Origin: Chitinispirillales bacterium
GTDB lineage: Bacteria > Fibrobacterota > Chitinivibrionia > Chitinivibrionales > Chitinispirillaceae
Assembly: GCA_031281485.1 (NCBI GenBank)
Contig: JAITFI010000053.1
Coordinates: forward strand, 1-32,866
Length of the DNA stretch: 32,866 bases
Reading direction: 5' to 3'
The notes beneath the pieces are model-generated. The model saw nothing but the letters and a program-made list of their open reading frames with translations. It had not been told where the DNA came from and did not search any database. How positions within the stretch are numbered: the stretch's first letter is position 1; every line of letters begins with the position of its first letter. Made by a program: the position numbers and the translations under genes. Below, in pieces: positions 23,176-31,385 of the stretch.

Positions 23176-24147
23176 TTACGAACAGATCACCCCAACGGCC
23201 TCCCGTACCCTCTTGAGCGTCGCCGAGGCGACCTCTCTGGCCTTGTCCGCCCCCGTTTTTCTGACCTCATTTACATAATCCAAGTTATCCGCGAGCTCAG
23301 AGCGCCGCCGCCTGAAGGGCTCGAAATAGCCCCAAACCGCCTCAAACAGCTCCTTTTTGGCCTCGCCGTACCCGTACCCGCCAGCCCTGAAACGCTCGGC
23401 CATGGCCTGCGCCCTGCTTTCGTCGACAAACAGCTTATATATAGAATAGATAACGCTCTTATCCGGATCCTTGGGCGCCTCCACCGGCGTCGGGTCGGTC
23501 ACAATGCTCATGATCCGCTTGCGCACCGCCTTTTCCTCCCCGAATATCTCCACCGTATTGCCGTAAGACTTCGACATCTTCTGCCCGTCTACGCCCGGAA
23601 TGACGGCGACGGACTCGGCAATCTCCGGTTCCGGCAGCGTGAAAACCTCGCCGTAAGCCGAGTTGAACTTTACCGCGATGTCGCGCGTGACCTCCACGTG
23701 CTGCTTCTGGTCCCTGCCCACCGGCACGATGTTCGACTGGTAGAGCAGTATGTCGGCGGCCATCAGCACCGGGTAAGAGAACAGCCCGTGGTTCGCCGGA
23801 ACGCCCTTGGCCTGGGCGTCCTTGTAGGCGTGGCAGCGCTCGAGCAGCCCGACCGGCGTGACATTGCCGAGATACCATGTCAGCTCCGCGACCTCCGGTA
23901 CGTCGGATTGCAGCCAAAAGACGGAGCGCTGCGGGTCGATCCCGAGCGCCATCATGTCGATTAGCGCGTTCAACGTATTTTGCGCCATCCGCGGGCCGTC
24001 GAAGAGCGTGGTCAGGCTGTGCAGGTTGGCGATAAAGCAGAATAACAGCCCCCGCTCCTGAGACTCCACCATCGGGCGGATCATACCCAGATAGTTGCCT
24101 ATGTGGAGAGTGCCGGAGGGCTTGATACCGGATAGTATGCGCAGCAT
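23176..24147 (-). CDS. trpS: Tryptophanyl-tRNA synthetase
   Basis: A 323-residue class I aminoacyl-tRNA synthetase that charges tRNA-Trp in the cytoplasm. The HIGH-type motif is GTLHIGNYLG (HIGN at 15-18) and the KMSKS loop is at 190-194 (GQKMSKSYGN). GRDQKQHVEVTRDIA is the typical family block. Length and end-to-end layout are normal for bacterial TrpRS. It stands between the pal terminator upstream and the transporter operon promoter downstream, so it may be a single transcription unit. No clear T-box or trp leader was seen in the short upstream region, and the ribosome site (GAAAGAA) is weak. Confidence 0.97.
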   Translation of the reverse strand: MLRILSGIKPSGTLHIGNYLGMIRPMVESQERGLLFCFIANLHSLTTLFDGPRMAQNTLNALIDMMALGIDPQRSVFWLQSDVPEVAELTWYLGNVTPVGLLERCHAYKDAQAKGVPANHGLFSYPVLMAADILLYQSNIVPVGRDQKQHVEVTRDIAVKFNSAYGEVFTLPEPEIAESVAVIPGVDGQKMSKSYGNTVEIFGEEKAVRKRIMSIVTDPTPVEAPKDPDKSVIYSIYKLFVDESRAQAMAERFRAGGYGYGEAKKELFEAVWGYFEPFRRRRSELADNLDYVNEVRKTGADKAREVASATLKRVREAVGVICS

Positions 24148-24187
24148 TTTTGTTGTTCTTTCAATAGTATTATGGTTTTGGAATGTT

Positions 24188-24222
24188 AAAAAAACGGACA
24201 GACCCCCGCGGGGCCCGTCCGT
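24188..24222 (-). terminator. Rho-independent terminator after pal
   Basis: On the minus strand ACGGAC and GTCCGT arms enclose a GC-rich inner stem (CCCC/GGGG), followed by seven T residues (complement of the A-run at 24188-24194). It lies 33 bases past the pal stop at 24256 and before trpS. Confidence 0.85.
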
Positions 24223-24255
24223 CTATTAATCTCACAATCGAACAGCGGCGGCCCC

Positions 24256-24795
24256 TTACAGAGAGAGGATCCTCCACTCGACGCGTCTGTTCTTGGCGTG
24301 GCACTCGTCGTTGCCGGCGCAATTCGGGTTGGCCGGGCGCTCTTTGCCGTACGAGGTTATCTGTACCCTGTCGGCGTTTATGCCGTAGGAGACGAGATAA
24401 TCACGAACCGCGCGGGCCCTCGACTCGCCTAAGCCCATGTTGTAAGCGGAAGTACCGCGTTCGTCGGCGTGGCCCTCGGCCATCACCCTAACACTCGGAT
24501 ACTCGCGCATAACGCTTCCGGCTCTGCCCAGCGCGTTGATCGCCTCGGGTCTAAGCTCCGACTTGTCGTAGTCGAAGTAGATCGTCGACAGCGCGTTGCG
24601 CACGATGCTCTCCACGTCCACTGCCGGGGGCGGCGGAGGAGGAGGAGGGGGCGGAGGAGGAGGCGGAGGCTCCATAACCGGCGGGGGCGGAGGAGGCGGA
24701 GGGGGGGGCTCCGGCTGCACTACTTGTTTTTTACAACCCGACACCAAAACAAGCGTCAGGGCAAGAACTGCCAATCTTTTTAATGTTTTGTTCAC
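24256..24795 (-). CDS. pal: Peptidoglycan-associated lipoprotein (Pal/OmpA C-terminal domain)
   Basis: A 179-residue lipoprotein tying the outer membrane to peptidoglycan. The start is GTG at 24795, fixed by GGAGG six bases upstream. The signal peptide ends in the lipobox VSGC (C21). Two uninterrupted proline runs of 10 and 15 residues, separated by VME, make a rigid spacer. The OmpA-like domain (about residues 64-179) has IYFDYDKSELRP, EGHADERGTSAYNMGLGESRA and ITSYGKERP, the standard diaminopimelate-binding set. The usual tol genes are not next to it. It has its own promoter and terminator. The proline runs would be expected to need EF-P for translation. Confidence 0.95.
   Translation of the reverse strand: MNKTLKRLAVLALTLVLVSGCKKQVVQPEPPPPPPPPPPVMEPPPPPPPPPPPPPPPAVDVESIVRNALSTIYFDYDKSELRPEAINALGRAGSVMREYPSVRVMAEGHADERGTSAYNMGLGESRARAVRDYLVSYGINADRVQITSYGKERPANPNCAGNDECHAKNRRVEWRILSL
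24627..24714 (+). repeat. G-rich low-complexity tract (proline codons of pal on the other strand)
   Basis: About 88 bases composed mostly of GGA/GGC/GGG triplets on the plus strand, encoding the two proline runs of pal on the minus strand. Several runs of three to eight G could form quadruplexes on the template strand of pal. It is prone to length change by slippage. Confidence 0.8.
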
Positions 24796-24890
24796 AAAAA
24801 ACCTCCAGATTGAATTTTATAGTTTGTATTTGTTGACCGCAACTATGCAAAAAGCAACCGCGGCGGCGCGCCGAAACATACCCCACCGTC

Positions 24891-24918
24891 ATTATAAATA
24901 TATTATTCGGGAAGCCAA
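24891..24918 (-). promoter_or_regulatory. Promoter of pal
   Basis: On the minus strand TTGGCT (complement of 24913-24918) and TATAAT (complement of 24891-24896) are 16 bases apart, about 95 bases before the pal start. The -35 box lies inside the 3' end of aroB. The -10 block AATAATATATTTATAAT is identical to that before the transporter operon. Confidence 0.65.
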
Positions 24919-25997
24919 TGCGCAAATTTTTCTTTAAGAACCTGACGGACGTTTTCTTCGCCTACCGCGTAAGAGGCCTCCGCCTCGCCCGGCGCGACCG
25001 GCATTACGAAGCGCAATTGTCCCGATTCCGCCTTCTTATCGGCAAACATAGCCGCGTATATTTCGTCGATCCACGGCGCCGACGGCAGCGGCGGCAACGG
25101 CATACCTTGAAGTATTTCATCAAAATCGCCCCAATAATTACGCGGTAGCGCCCCGGTCTCCTTGGCAAGCGACACCGCGCACGCAATCCCCCACAAGACG
25201 GCCTCGCCGTGCAGCAGCCCCTCAAAGCCGTAGAACCGCTCCAGCGCGTGAGCGAATGTGTGGCCGAAGTTCAAAAGCGCCCGCACGCCCGCCTCCCGCT
25301 CGTCCCGGGCGACGATGCCGGCCTTTATGCGGACGCACCGCTCGATGCACTCCAACAGCAAATCGGAACCTCCCCCCAAAACCGCCGCCTTATTGCACTC
25401 CATGAAATCAAACATGGCACGCCCGCCCAAAAAAGCGTACTTAAACGCCTCCGCGTAACCCGCGATAAACTGCCGGCGCGGCAGCGTCTCCAAAAAGTTG
25501 ACGTCGGCCCAAACCGCAGCCGGCTGGTGAAACGCCCCGATCAGGTTCTTCCCCAGCGGATGGTCGACAGCGGTCTTACCGCCCACGCTCGAATCGACCA
25601 TGGCCAAAAGCGTGGTCGGAATCTGCACATAATCTATACCGCGCATAAAACAAGCCGCCGCAAAACCGACGACATCGCCAACAACGCCGCCGCCGAAAGC
25701 GATAAGCAAGCTTTTGCGGTCAAGACCGAATGTTATCAGCGCGTCGATAATGCCGTTCCACGTCTCAACGGTCTTGTACTTTTCGCCGTCGGGGATTGTG
25801 TGGACGACGCAGTTCAATTCGTTTTTGAGAACGTCTATGTACGATGAATATATCCCGTCGATAGTAGGATTCGTGATCAGCGCGCACCTGCGGCCTTTGA
25901 AACGCTCATTGACGTACGAGGGAAACTCGGAGGCTATGCCGCTGCCTATAAACACCGGGTAGGCCCCGGAGGCTGTGTTTACGGTTATTGTTTGCAT
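24903..25997 (-). CDS. aroB: 3-dehydroquinate synthase
   Basis: A 364-residue NAD-dependent enzyme that converts 3-deoxy-D-arabino-heptulosonate 7-phosphate to 3-dehydroquinate, second step of the shikimate pathway. The NAD-binding GGGVVGDVVGF, the substrate block PTTLLAMVDSSVGGKTAV, GKNLIGAFHQP and the metal-binding histidines in NFGHTFAHALE and HGEAV are all present. The ATG at 25997 (MQTITVN) is chosen; a GTG six codons upstream (26015) is also possible, and neither has a strong ribosome site. It lies about 33 bases after lolD, at the 3' end of the housekeeping run. Confidence 0.96.
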   Translation of the reverse strand: MQTITVNTASGAYPVFIGSGIASEFPSYVNERFKGRRCALITNPTIDGIYSSYIDVLKNELNCVVHTIPDGEKYKTVETWNGIIDALITFGLDRKSLLIAFGGGVVGDVVGFAAACFMRGIDYVQIPTTLLAMVDSSVGGKTAVDHPLGKNLIGAFHQPAAVWADVNFLETLPRRQFIAGYAEAFKYAFLGGRAMFDFMECNKAAVLGGGSDLLLECIERCVRIKAGIVARDEREAGVRALLNFGHTFAHALERFYGFEGLLHGEAVLWGIACAVSLAKETGALPRNYWGDFDEILQGMPLPPLPSAPWIDEIYAAMFADKKAESGQLRFVMPVAPGEAEASYAVGEENVRQVLKEKFAHWLPE

Positions 25998-26030
25998 TTG
26001 ATACCGCCAGTCCACGTTCAGACAACGTTT

Positions 26031-26738
26031 TTACCACTCATCGGCAACCGTAGTCGGCTTATCCGTATCGACTATCTTACCGTCGTCAAGATACAGCACC
26101 CGATTCATACCCAAGCTAAGTCTGCTATTATGCGTGGCGATCAGAAACGTCTGGTTCAACTCCTTGTTAGCCTTCTCGAATAGCTCCAATAACCGCTCGC
26201 CGTTCACCCTGTCCAAATTTCCGGTCGGCTCGTCGGCTAAAACCAGCGCCGGTTCGTTGAACATCGCCCTTGCCAAAGCCACCCTTTGACGCTCGCCGCC
26301 GGACAATTCCGTCGGGTAGTGGTGGAAGCGTTTTGACAAGCCGAAAATGTTGAGAAGGTCGGAGGCGCGCGACATACACTCCTGCCTGCTCTTCCCGGAA
26401 ATCAAGCCCGGTATCAGCACGTTCTCTACCGCCGTGAAATCCGGCAAGAGGTGGTGGAACTGGAAGACGAAACCGATGCGCCGGTTCCGATACTGCGCCA
26501 GCTCGTTATCGCTGAGCTTGTCCAAATTCTTGCCGCCGACCGCGACCGTCCCGTCGTCGCATTTGTCAAGCCCGCCGAGTATCTGCAAGAGCGTGGTCTT
26601 CCCCGCCCCGGAAGCGCCGACAAGCGCGACCATCTCCCCCGCCTCCACGGAGAAAGTGGCGTCCTTTAGGACATCAAATGTCCCGGCGTCGTCTTTAAAC
26701 TGCTTGCGGACGTTTTTTGCTTCAACCATCAGTTCCAT
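26031..26738 (-). CDS. lolD: Lipoprotein-releasing ABC transporter ATPase
   Basis: A 235-residue ATPase of the LolD/MacB branch. Walker A is GASGAGKT, the signature is LSGGERQR, Walker B is LVLADEPTGNLD and the switch is IATHN. With the FtsX-like permease 27 bases upstream it should form the inner-membrane machine that extracts lipoproteins destined for the outer membrane, fitting the many lipoproteins in the window. The ribosome site (AAGGGA, about 10 bases away) is modest. Confidence 0.92.
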   Translation of the reverse strand: MELMVEAKNVRKQFKDDAGTFDVLKDATFSVEAGEMVALVGASGAGKTTLLQILGGLDKCDDGTVAVGGKNLDKLSDNELAQYRNRRIGFVFQFHHLLPDFTAVENVLIPGLISGKSRQECMSRASDLLNIFGLSKRFHHYPTELSGGERQRVALARAMFNEPALVLADEPTGNLDRVNGERLLELFEKANKELNQTFLIATHNSRLSLGMNRVLYLDDGKIVDTDKPTTVADEW

Positions 26739-26765
26739 CGTATTCTTATCCCTTATATACTTGTT

Positions 26766-28013
26766 TTATTCATACCTTATAGACTCCGCCGGCAACAGCG
26801 ACGCCGCCGCCCTGGCCGGGTAGATCGTCGCCGCCCAGCATATCAAATTCGCCGCGATATATATGACCCCCACGTCAAGCAAACTGACTTCCATAGGTAG
26901 CGTGTTGACAAAATACAGTTCGCCCGGTATGGGGATGAAGCGCCACTTCTCCTGCAACAGTCCCAATGCCGCGCCTAATGTCACGCCTATCGTCGAGCCG
27001 AAGAAGCCCACCACGATGCCGTTTAACATGAAAACGCGCAACACCGCTCCGGCCGTCGCGCCCATGCTCATCAGTATCCCTATCTCCCGGCGTTTCTCCA
27101 ATATCATCATTATCAGCGACGAGATTATGTTGAACGCGGCCACCACCATGATCAGCGATATTACCACAAAGATAATCAAACGCTCCAACTTCATCCACTG
27201 GAAGAGCGAACGGTTCTGCGACTGCCAATCAAGCACGCGGTATGGATAACCGCCGAGATACGCCTTCACGGACTCGCCGATCTTATCGGCCTTGAAGAGG
27301 TCGGTCGTGCGTATCTGTATTCCCTCCACGCCGTTCATATTGAGCAGGTTTTGCGCCGACGCGAGCGATATGTAGACGAAATTCAGGTCGTACTCGTACA
27401 TCCCAGTCTCAAAAACCCCGGCCACGACGAAGCGCCCCATCTTGGGCGTCAACTCCTCCTGACCCTCGTCGGCGGGCAGACAGTAGATCACCACCTCCGC
27501 ACCCTCGCGGATCGTCATCTTGTCGGAGAGCCCCTTGCCGATGAGAACGCTCGGAAGCTGCCGCCCCCGGTTCGACGTGATAGTGTCGCTCATGTCGAAT
27601 TTGCCCATGACAATCGACTTGTGGATATCGGTTACCGTCGGCTCATATTGCGGGTCGACGCCGTTTATCACCACGCCCTCCTGAAACTGCTGGTACTCCA
27701 AGCCACCCTTGCCCGTGATGTACGGCGCGGCGCCGATAACCTCTGGATGCCCCAAGATCGTCTCGCGAAGAGACTCGTAGTCGTTCATCTGGTAGATGTG
27801 GTACCGCGATACCTTTACGTGAGCGAGCGTCCCGACGATGCGGTCACGTACCTCTTTCTCAAAACCGTTGGCGATAGAGAGCGCCAAAACAAGCACAAAC
27901 GAGCCGAGGCACACGCCGGCGGCGGAGATGTAGGTTATCCACGAGACAAATCCGATCTTGCGTTTGCCTCGGAGATAGCGTAACGCTACAAAGAGTTCCA
28001 TTTTTCCGTTCAT
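26766..28013 (-). CDS. Lipoprotein-releasing system permease (LolC/LolE family)
   Basis: A 415-residue FtsX/MacB-type permease. It has the N-terminal LFVALRYLRGKRK block, TM1 at about 23-48, a large periplasmic domain (about 50-265), then three helices (about 275-300, 320-345 and 375-400) and the C-terminal YPARAAASLLPAESIRYE motif of the family. Only one permease gene is present, so it may act as a LolCE homodimer (LolF-like) as in many bacteria lacking separate LolC and LolE. A second ATG at 28001 is a possible start. Confidence 0.9.
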   Translation of the reverse strand: MNGKMELFVALRYLRGKRKIGFVSWITYISAAGVCLGSFVLVLALSIANGFEKEVRDRIVGTLAHVKVSRYHIYQMNDYESLRETILGHPEVIGAAPYITGKGGLEYQQFQEGVVINGVDPQYEPTVTDIHKSIVMGKFDMSDTITSNRGRQLPSVLIGKGLSDKMTIREGAEVVIYCLPADEGQEELTPKMGRFVVAGVFETGMYEYDLNFVYISLASAQNLLNMNGVEGIQIRTTDLFKADKIGESVKAYLGGYPYRVLDWQSQNRSLFQWMKLERLIIFVVISLIMVVAAFNIISSLIMMILEKRREIGILMSMGATAGAVLRVFMLNGIVVGFFGSTIGVTLGAALGLLQEKWRFIPIPGELYFVNTLPMEVSLLDVGVIYIAANLICWAATIYPARAAASLLPAESIRYE

Positions 28014-28051
28014 TACTTTTTACTACCTTTTCATTGTATTGATAATCAGTG

Positions 28052-29587
28052 TTAATTATTCTCCGGTCTAAGTAGCGGGAATAGTACAGCGTCACGTAAA
28101 GTCATAGCGTTTGTTAATAACGCGACGATCCTATCTATACCCATACCCCATCCTGATATTGGCGGCATACCGTATTCCATACATAATAGGAAATCATTAT
28201 CAATGTCCATAGTCTCCGTGTCCCCGTGAGCCCTTGCGGCCGCTTGTTGACGGAAACGGGCGGCTTGGTCTATCGGGTCCACAAGCTCAGAGTAGGCGTT
28301 TACCACTTCCCAACCGTTCACTACTAATTGGAACCGATCAACTACCGTCGGATTGTCGTCGTTGCTGCGAGCGAGCGGCGACAGGTCGAGCGGGTGATGG
28401 GTGATGAAAATCGGGTTTATCAACGCCGGACGGGAGACCTTCTTATACAATAAATCGATAAGCGTCCCGCGCCCCGCCTTTGCCACGTTCACATCCGTCT
28501 CAAACTTTATACCGCGATTGTCAAGCTCTTTCTGCAACTCCTCTTTCGTGGCGAGCTTGTCTATATCAATACCGCAATCCCTCAGTATCAAATCCCGAAA
28601 CGATATCCTCGGCCAATCGCCGCCGAAATCGATCTCCGTATTCTCATACGTCAATTTAAACCCGCCCTTGATCACCGTCAGTAAATGCTTCATCAGCTTC
28701 TCGGTAAACGCCATGTTGTCAACGTAATTCCAATAGGCGGCATAGTATTCAAGCAACGTGAAATCGGGCAAGTGCGAGGCGTCGACGCCCTCGTTGCGGA
28801 AGGAGCGGGCGAACTCGTACACGCGGTCGAAACCTCCGGCGATAGCCCGCTTCAAGTACGTCTCCGGGGCGATGCGCAAATAGACGTCGATATCAAGCGC
28901 GTTGTTGTGCGTGACGAAAGGGCGCGCCAACGCGCCGGTCGCCTTATTCGTGAGTACCGGCGTGTCGATCTCCGTGAACCCGTTATCGTCCAAAAAATTC
29001 CTGATGGTACGGATGATCTTAGTCCGGCATACAAACCGCTCCCGCGACTCCTGAGAGGTGATCAAGTCAAGATACCGCCTGCGCAGCCGCAGTTCCGGGT
29101 CGGTAAGCCCGTGATGCTTCTCCGGCAGCGGGCGCAGCGTCTTCGACAAGAAGGTGAAAGACTTGACGCTGACCGTCTTCTCACCCGTCTTGGTGGTGAC
29201 CATTTCACCCTCAATCCCGACGAAATCCCCGATGTCAACCAAACTCTTGAAGCGGTCGAAAGCGTCGCCCAGCACATTCTTCTGTATCGAGAACTGCAGC
29301 TTGGCGTCTATATCGTAGAGGTGGCCAAAAGCGAGCTTCCCGAAATAGCGGAGAGAGACGACGCGCCCGGCCACGCGAACGCCTGCCGTCCCGTCCGAAA
29401 GCTTTGCCGCCTCGGCGATGGTGTGGCTGCGCTCGAACCGCTCGGCGTACGGGTGAAACCCGGCCTCGCGTATCTGCGGGATCTTGTCTATGCGCACCTG
29501 CATTTGCTCGTTTACGCCTAAATCGGAAGACGCGGCGCCGGCATTGTCATTGCCGTTGCCTGTTGCAAGTTCTTTCTTTGATTCCAA
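28052..29587 (-). CDS. lysS: Lysyl-tRNA synthetase (class II)
   Basis: A 511-residue class II synthetase with an N-terminal OB-fold anticodon-binding domain (about 60-170: GRVVSLRYFGKLAFGHL) and the catalytic domain after it. Motif 2 appears as RSFRNEGVDASHLPDFTLLE and motif 3 as GWGMGIDRIVALL, with the typical end RDAVLFPLLRPE. The TTG at 29587 is the start, with AAGGAA about 8 bases upstream. The first 25 residues are a charged, Asn/Gly-rich extension. It lies in the housekeeping run with about 32-base gaps on both sides. Confidence 0.96.
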   Translation of the reverse strand: MESKKELATGNGNDNAGAASSDLGVNEQMQVRIDKIPQIREAGFHPYAERFERSHTIAEAAKLSDGTAGVRVAGRVVSLRYFGKLAFGHLYDIDAKLQFSIQKNVLGDAFDRFKSLVDIGDFVGIEGEMVTTKTGEKTVSVKSFTFLSKTLRPLPEKHHGLTDPELRLRRRYLDLITSQESRERFVCRTKIIRTIRNFLDDNGFTEIDTPVLTNKATGALARPFVTHNNALDIDVYLRIAPETYLKRAIAGGFDRVYEFARSFRNEGVDASHLPDFTLLEYYAAYWNYVDNMAFTEKLMKHLLTVIKGGFKLTYENTEIDFGGDWPRISFRDLILRDCGIDIDKLATKEELQKELDNRGIKFETDVNVAKAGRGTLIDLLYKKVSRPALINPIFITHHPLDLSPLARSNDDNPTVVDRFQLVVNGWEVVNAYSELVDPIDQAARFRQQAAARAHGDTETMDIDNDFLLCMEYGMPPISGWGMGIDRIVALLTNAMTLRDAVLFPLLRPENN

Positions 29588-29619
29588 TTTTTCTGTTCCT
29601 TATCTTTAAAAGTCAAAGA

Positions 29620-29742
29620 TTATTCGTACTCGGATAACTCGCCCTTACGGCCTCCGGCGCCTTTTATCAGCACCCATAGCATAACGGTGACTATCGGCAC
29701 CAATAGAAAAAACATTGATTTCAGTAAAAAGTTCCTCGTCAT
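29620..29742 (-). CDS. Small single-span membrane protein (40 aa)
   Basis: Forty residues with a strong ribosome site (AGGGGGAG, 4 bases before the ATG at 29742). Residues about 5-26 form one hydrophobic helix (LLKSMFFLLVPIVTVMLWVL). A short basic stretch (KGAGGRK) and an acidic tail (ELSEYE) follow. The gene lies between the Sua5-type gene (71-base gap) and lysS (32-base gap). An in-frame extension upstream to 30117 overlaps the Sua5 gene antiparallel in frame and is not believed. The function is unknown. Confidence 0.65.
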   Translation of the reverse strand: MTRNFLLKSMFFLLVPIVTVMLWVLIKGAGGRKGELSEYE

Positions 29743-29813
29743 AATACTCCCCCTTTTGTTTAATTGTATATGGCGACGACCGGTGTAAATATAATAAATG
29801 GGAGGGAGTTGAG

Positions 29814-30860
29814 TTATCTTTTTATTTGAGGCGAGGCAATTTCGCCCTTCAGCGCCGCCCGGCTGAGCCTGTCGTTTATCGCCAGACCGAGCCCGACGGA
29901 CGGTACGGGGAGCGCCGCTATCGCATCCACTCCGGCGGCGTCGAGCCGGCGCATGGCGGCGAAGAGGCGGCAGGCGGCCTCGCGGAGGTCGCCGGAGGCG
30001 GAGAGGTACTCTATATTGACTACAGCCGGCGGCAAAGCGGCAGGGTCGGGGACGGACGCGGGGGAGAGCGCTATCAGGCCGATTTTGGCAATCGGCTTTG
30101 ATGGGTCGGTACACCATATATTGATACCGCCGATCTTGTCAACACCGCCTATCCGTATTAGCGGCGTAGATGTGGCGTAATGCGTTCCGCTCCGACCGGG
30201 CGACTGGTTGACCAGCTCCCCGTTACTAGGTATGACCACCCGGCCTATGACCGCCTCGATCTCTTCAAGCGCCGTCCCGCCGGGACGCAGCAGCGCGGGC
30301 TCCTCGCCCATGAACGAGACGATGGTCGACTCTATCCCCACCGAACACTCGCCCCCGTCGATGACCATATCCACCGCGGAACCGAGCTGCGCCATCACGT
30401 GCTCCGCCGCGGTGGGACTGACGGAGCCGAAGAGGTTGGCGCTCGGCGCCGCTATCGGGACGCCGGCGGCAAGTATCAAGCCGCGAGCGATCTCGTTTGA
30501 AGGCATCCGCAACGCCGCGCCCGGCAGGCCGGCGGTCACTATGTCGGGAACAACGGGCTTCTTGGGAAGGACGACGGTCAGCGGCCCCGGCCAAAGCGCG
30601 TCGATCAGCCTTTTGGCGGCCATTGGGACGTCAACCGCCAAATCGCCAAGCCACCCCCGCTCGGCGATGTGCAGAATCAACGGGTCAAAATAAGGCCGCC
30701 GCTTAACCTCAAAAACACGCGCCACGGCCTGAGCGTCAAACGCGTTGGCCCCGAGCCCGTACACAGTCTCCGTAGGAAACGCGACCACCCCGCCGCGGCG
30801 AATAATATCGGCGGCCTCTTGTATTTGTTCGTTTATATCCGTGAGTTCGTTTAAGGACAT
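29814..30860 (-). CDS. L-threonylcarbamoyladenylate synthase (Sua5/YwlC type)
   Basis: A 348-residue enzyme making threonylcarbamoyl-AMP from threonine, bicarbonate and ATP for the t6A modification at position 37 of ANN-decoding tRNAs. The YrdC domain (about 8-205) has GGVVAFPTETVYGLG, KRRPYFDPL, LWPGPLT, PSANLFGSVSPT and LLRPGG. A linker with SPGRSGTHYAT leads to the C-terminal Sua5 domain (about 235-340), so it is the long Sua5 form and not short TsaC. It starts 7 bases after the small lipoprotein gene and is probably cotranscribed. The tsaB, tsaD and tsaE partners are not in the window. Confidence 0.94.
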   Translation of the reverse strand: MSLNELTDINEQIQEAADIIRRGGVVAFPTETVYGLGANAFDAQAVARVFEVKRRPYFDPLILHIAERGWLGDLAVDVPMAAKRLIDALWPGPLTVVLPKKPVVPDIVTAGLPGAALRMPSNEIARGLILAAGVPIAAPSANLFGSVSPTAAEHVMAQLGSAVDMVIDGGECSVGIESTIVSFMGEEPALLRPGGTALEEIEAVIGRVVIPSNGELVNQSPGRSGTHYATSTPLIRIGGVDKIGGINIWCTDPSKPIAKIGLIALSPASVPDPAALPPAVVNIEYLSASGDLREAACRLFAAMRRLDAAGVDAIAALPVPSVGLGLAINDRLSRAALKGEIASPQIKR

Positions 30861-30867
30861 ATTTCTT

Positions 30868-31260
30868 TTACCTCAACCTCACCCCGTACCGCGCCTCAGC
30901 CGTCTCGTACCTGCCGCTCGCCGAGTCGCAACTCACCAACTCCCCGCTATAGTAGATCTTCACCGCGACGCTGCCGTTCACGTTTAAGGTCGCCGCCACG
31001 TACGCCGGAAAGATACCGCTGACGAACTTTCCGCCGTAGTACCTGTCGTCCCGAAACTGTATCTCGAAATCTTTGACCCACGGAAGCCTTATACCGCTGA
31101 ACGCCTCGTCGTCGCCGTACTCGTTGACGATCGACAAACTAACCCCGCCAACCGAAGCGAGTCCCGTGACCTCGTATTTGATCTTATACGTACAATCGTC
31201 GCCGCAGGTGAGGAGGAGCGGACAGAGCGTCAGGAAGATTATCGCGATGGTTCGTTTCAT
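30868..31260 (-). CDS. Small lipoprotein with MmpS-like beta domain
   Basis: A 130-residue predicted lipoprotein. The signal peptide ends LLLTC with the lipid cysteine at about 19. The rest is beta-rich (YKIKYEVTG, then LPWVKDFEIQF, AYVAATLNVNG, VAVKIYYSG), resembling the MmpS/transthyretin-like folds found in many small lipoproteins. Three cysteines besides the lipidated one may pair. No Shine-Dalgarno sequence precedes the ATG, while TATAAT lies only 9 bases upstream, so the mRNA may be leaderless. First gene of the housekeeping run. Function unknown. Confidence 0.72.
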   Translation of the reverse strand: MKRTIAIIFLTLCPLLLTCGDDCTYKIKYEVTGLASVGGVSLSIVNEYGDDEAFSGIRLPWVKDFEIQFRDDRYYGGKFVSGIFPAYVAATLNVNGSVAVKIYYSGELVSCDSASGRYETAEARYGVRLR

Positions 31261-31269
31261 GATTCAATA

Positions 31270-31301
31270 ATTATAGATAAACCTTAAACCAATTAGGTCA
31301 A
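31270..31301 (-). promoter_or_regulatory. Candidate promoter for the lipoprotein/sua5 run
   Basis: On the minus strand TTGACC (complement of 31296-31301) and TATAAT (complement of 31270-31275) are present, but the spacing of 20 is long. The -10 box ends 9 bases before the ATG at 31260, which would give a leaderless or near-leaderless transcript. The -35 lies at the edge of the repeat at 31296-31385. Confidence 0.4.
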
Positions 31302-31385
31302 ATTCAAAGTCTTTAAAATCAAATTCTCATTTAGACGGAAGGCTTCGCCTTCTATCTTAAAATGATTTAAAGATTTTGACTTTTT
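31296..31385. repeat. Modular palindromic intergenic repeat in the divergent region
   Basis: An A module (about 31300-31336) and an inverted A module (about 31356-31385) flank a perfect short hairpin (31338-31352, GAAGGC-TTC-GCCTTC). Module C is absent. The copy fills the space between two divergently read genes. Its outer ends read TTGAC outward in both directions. Confidence 0.75.

Noticed and set aside
24596-24937. Glycine-rich protein on the plus strand
   Set aside because: It is the reverse complement of the proline codons of pal and has no ribosome site or homology.
29743-30117. Longer N-terminal form of the 40-residue membrane protein
   Set aside because: The extension is Arg/Pro-rich sequence overlapping the Sua5-type gene in another frame, while the short form has a strong ribosome site directly before its ATG.
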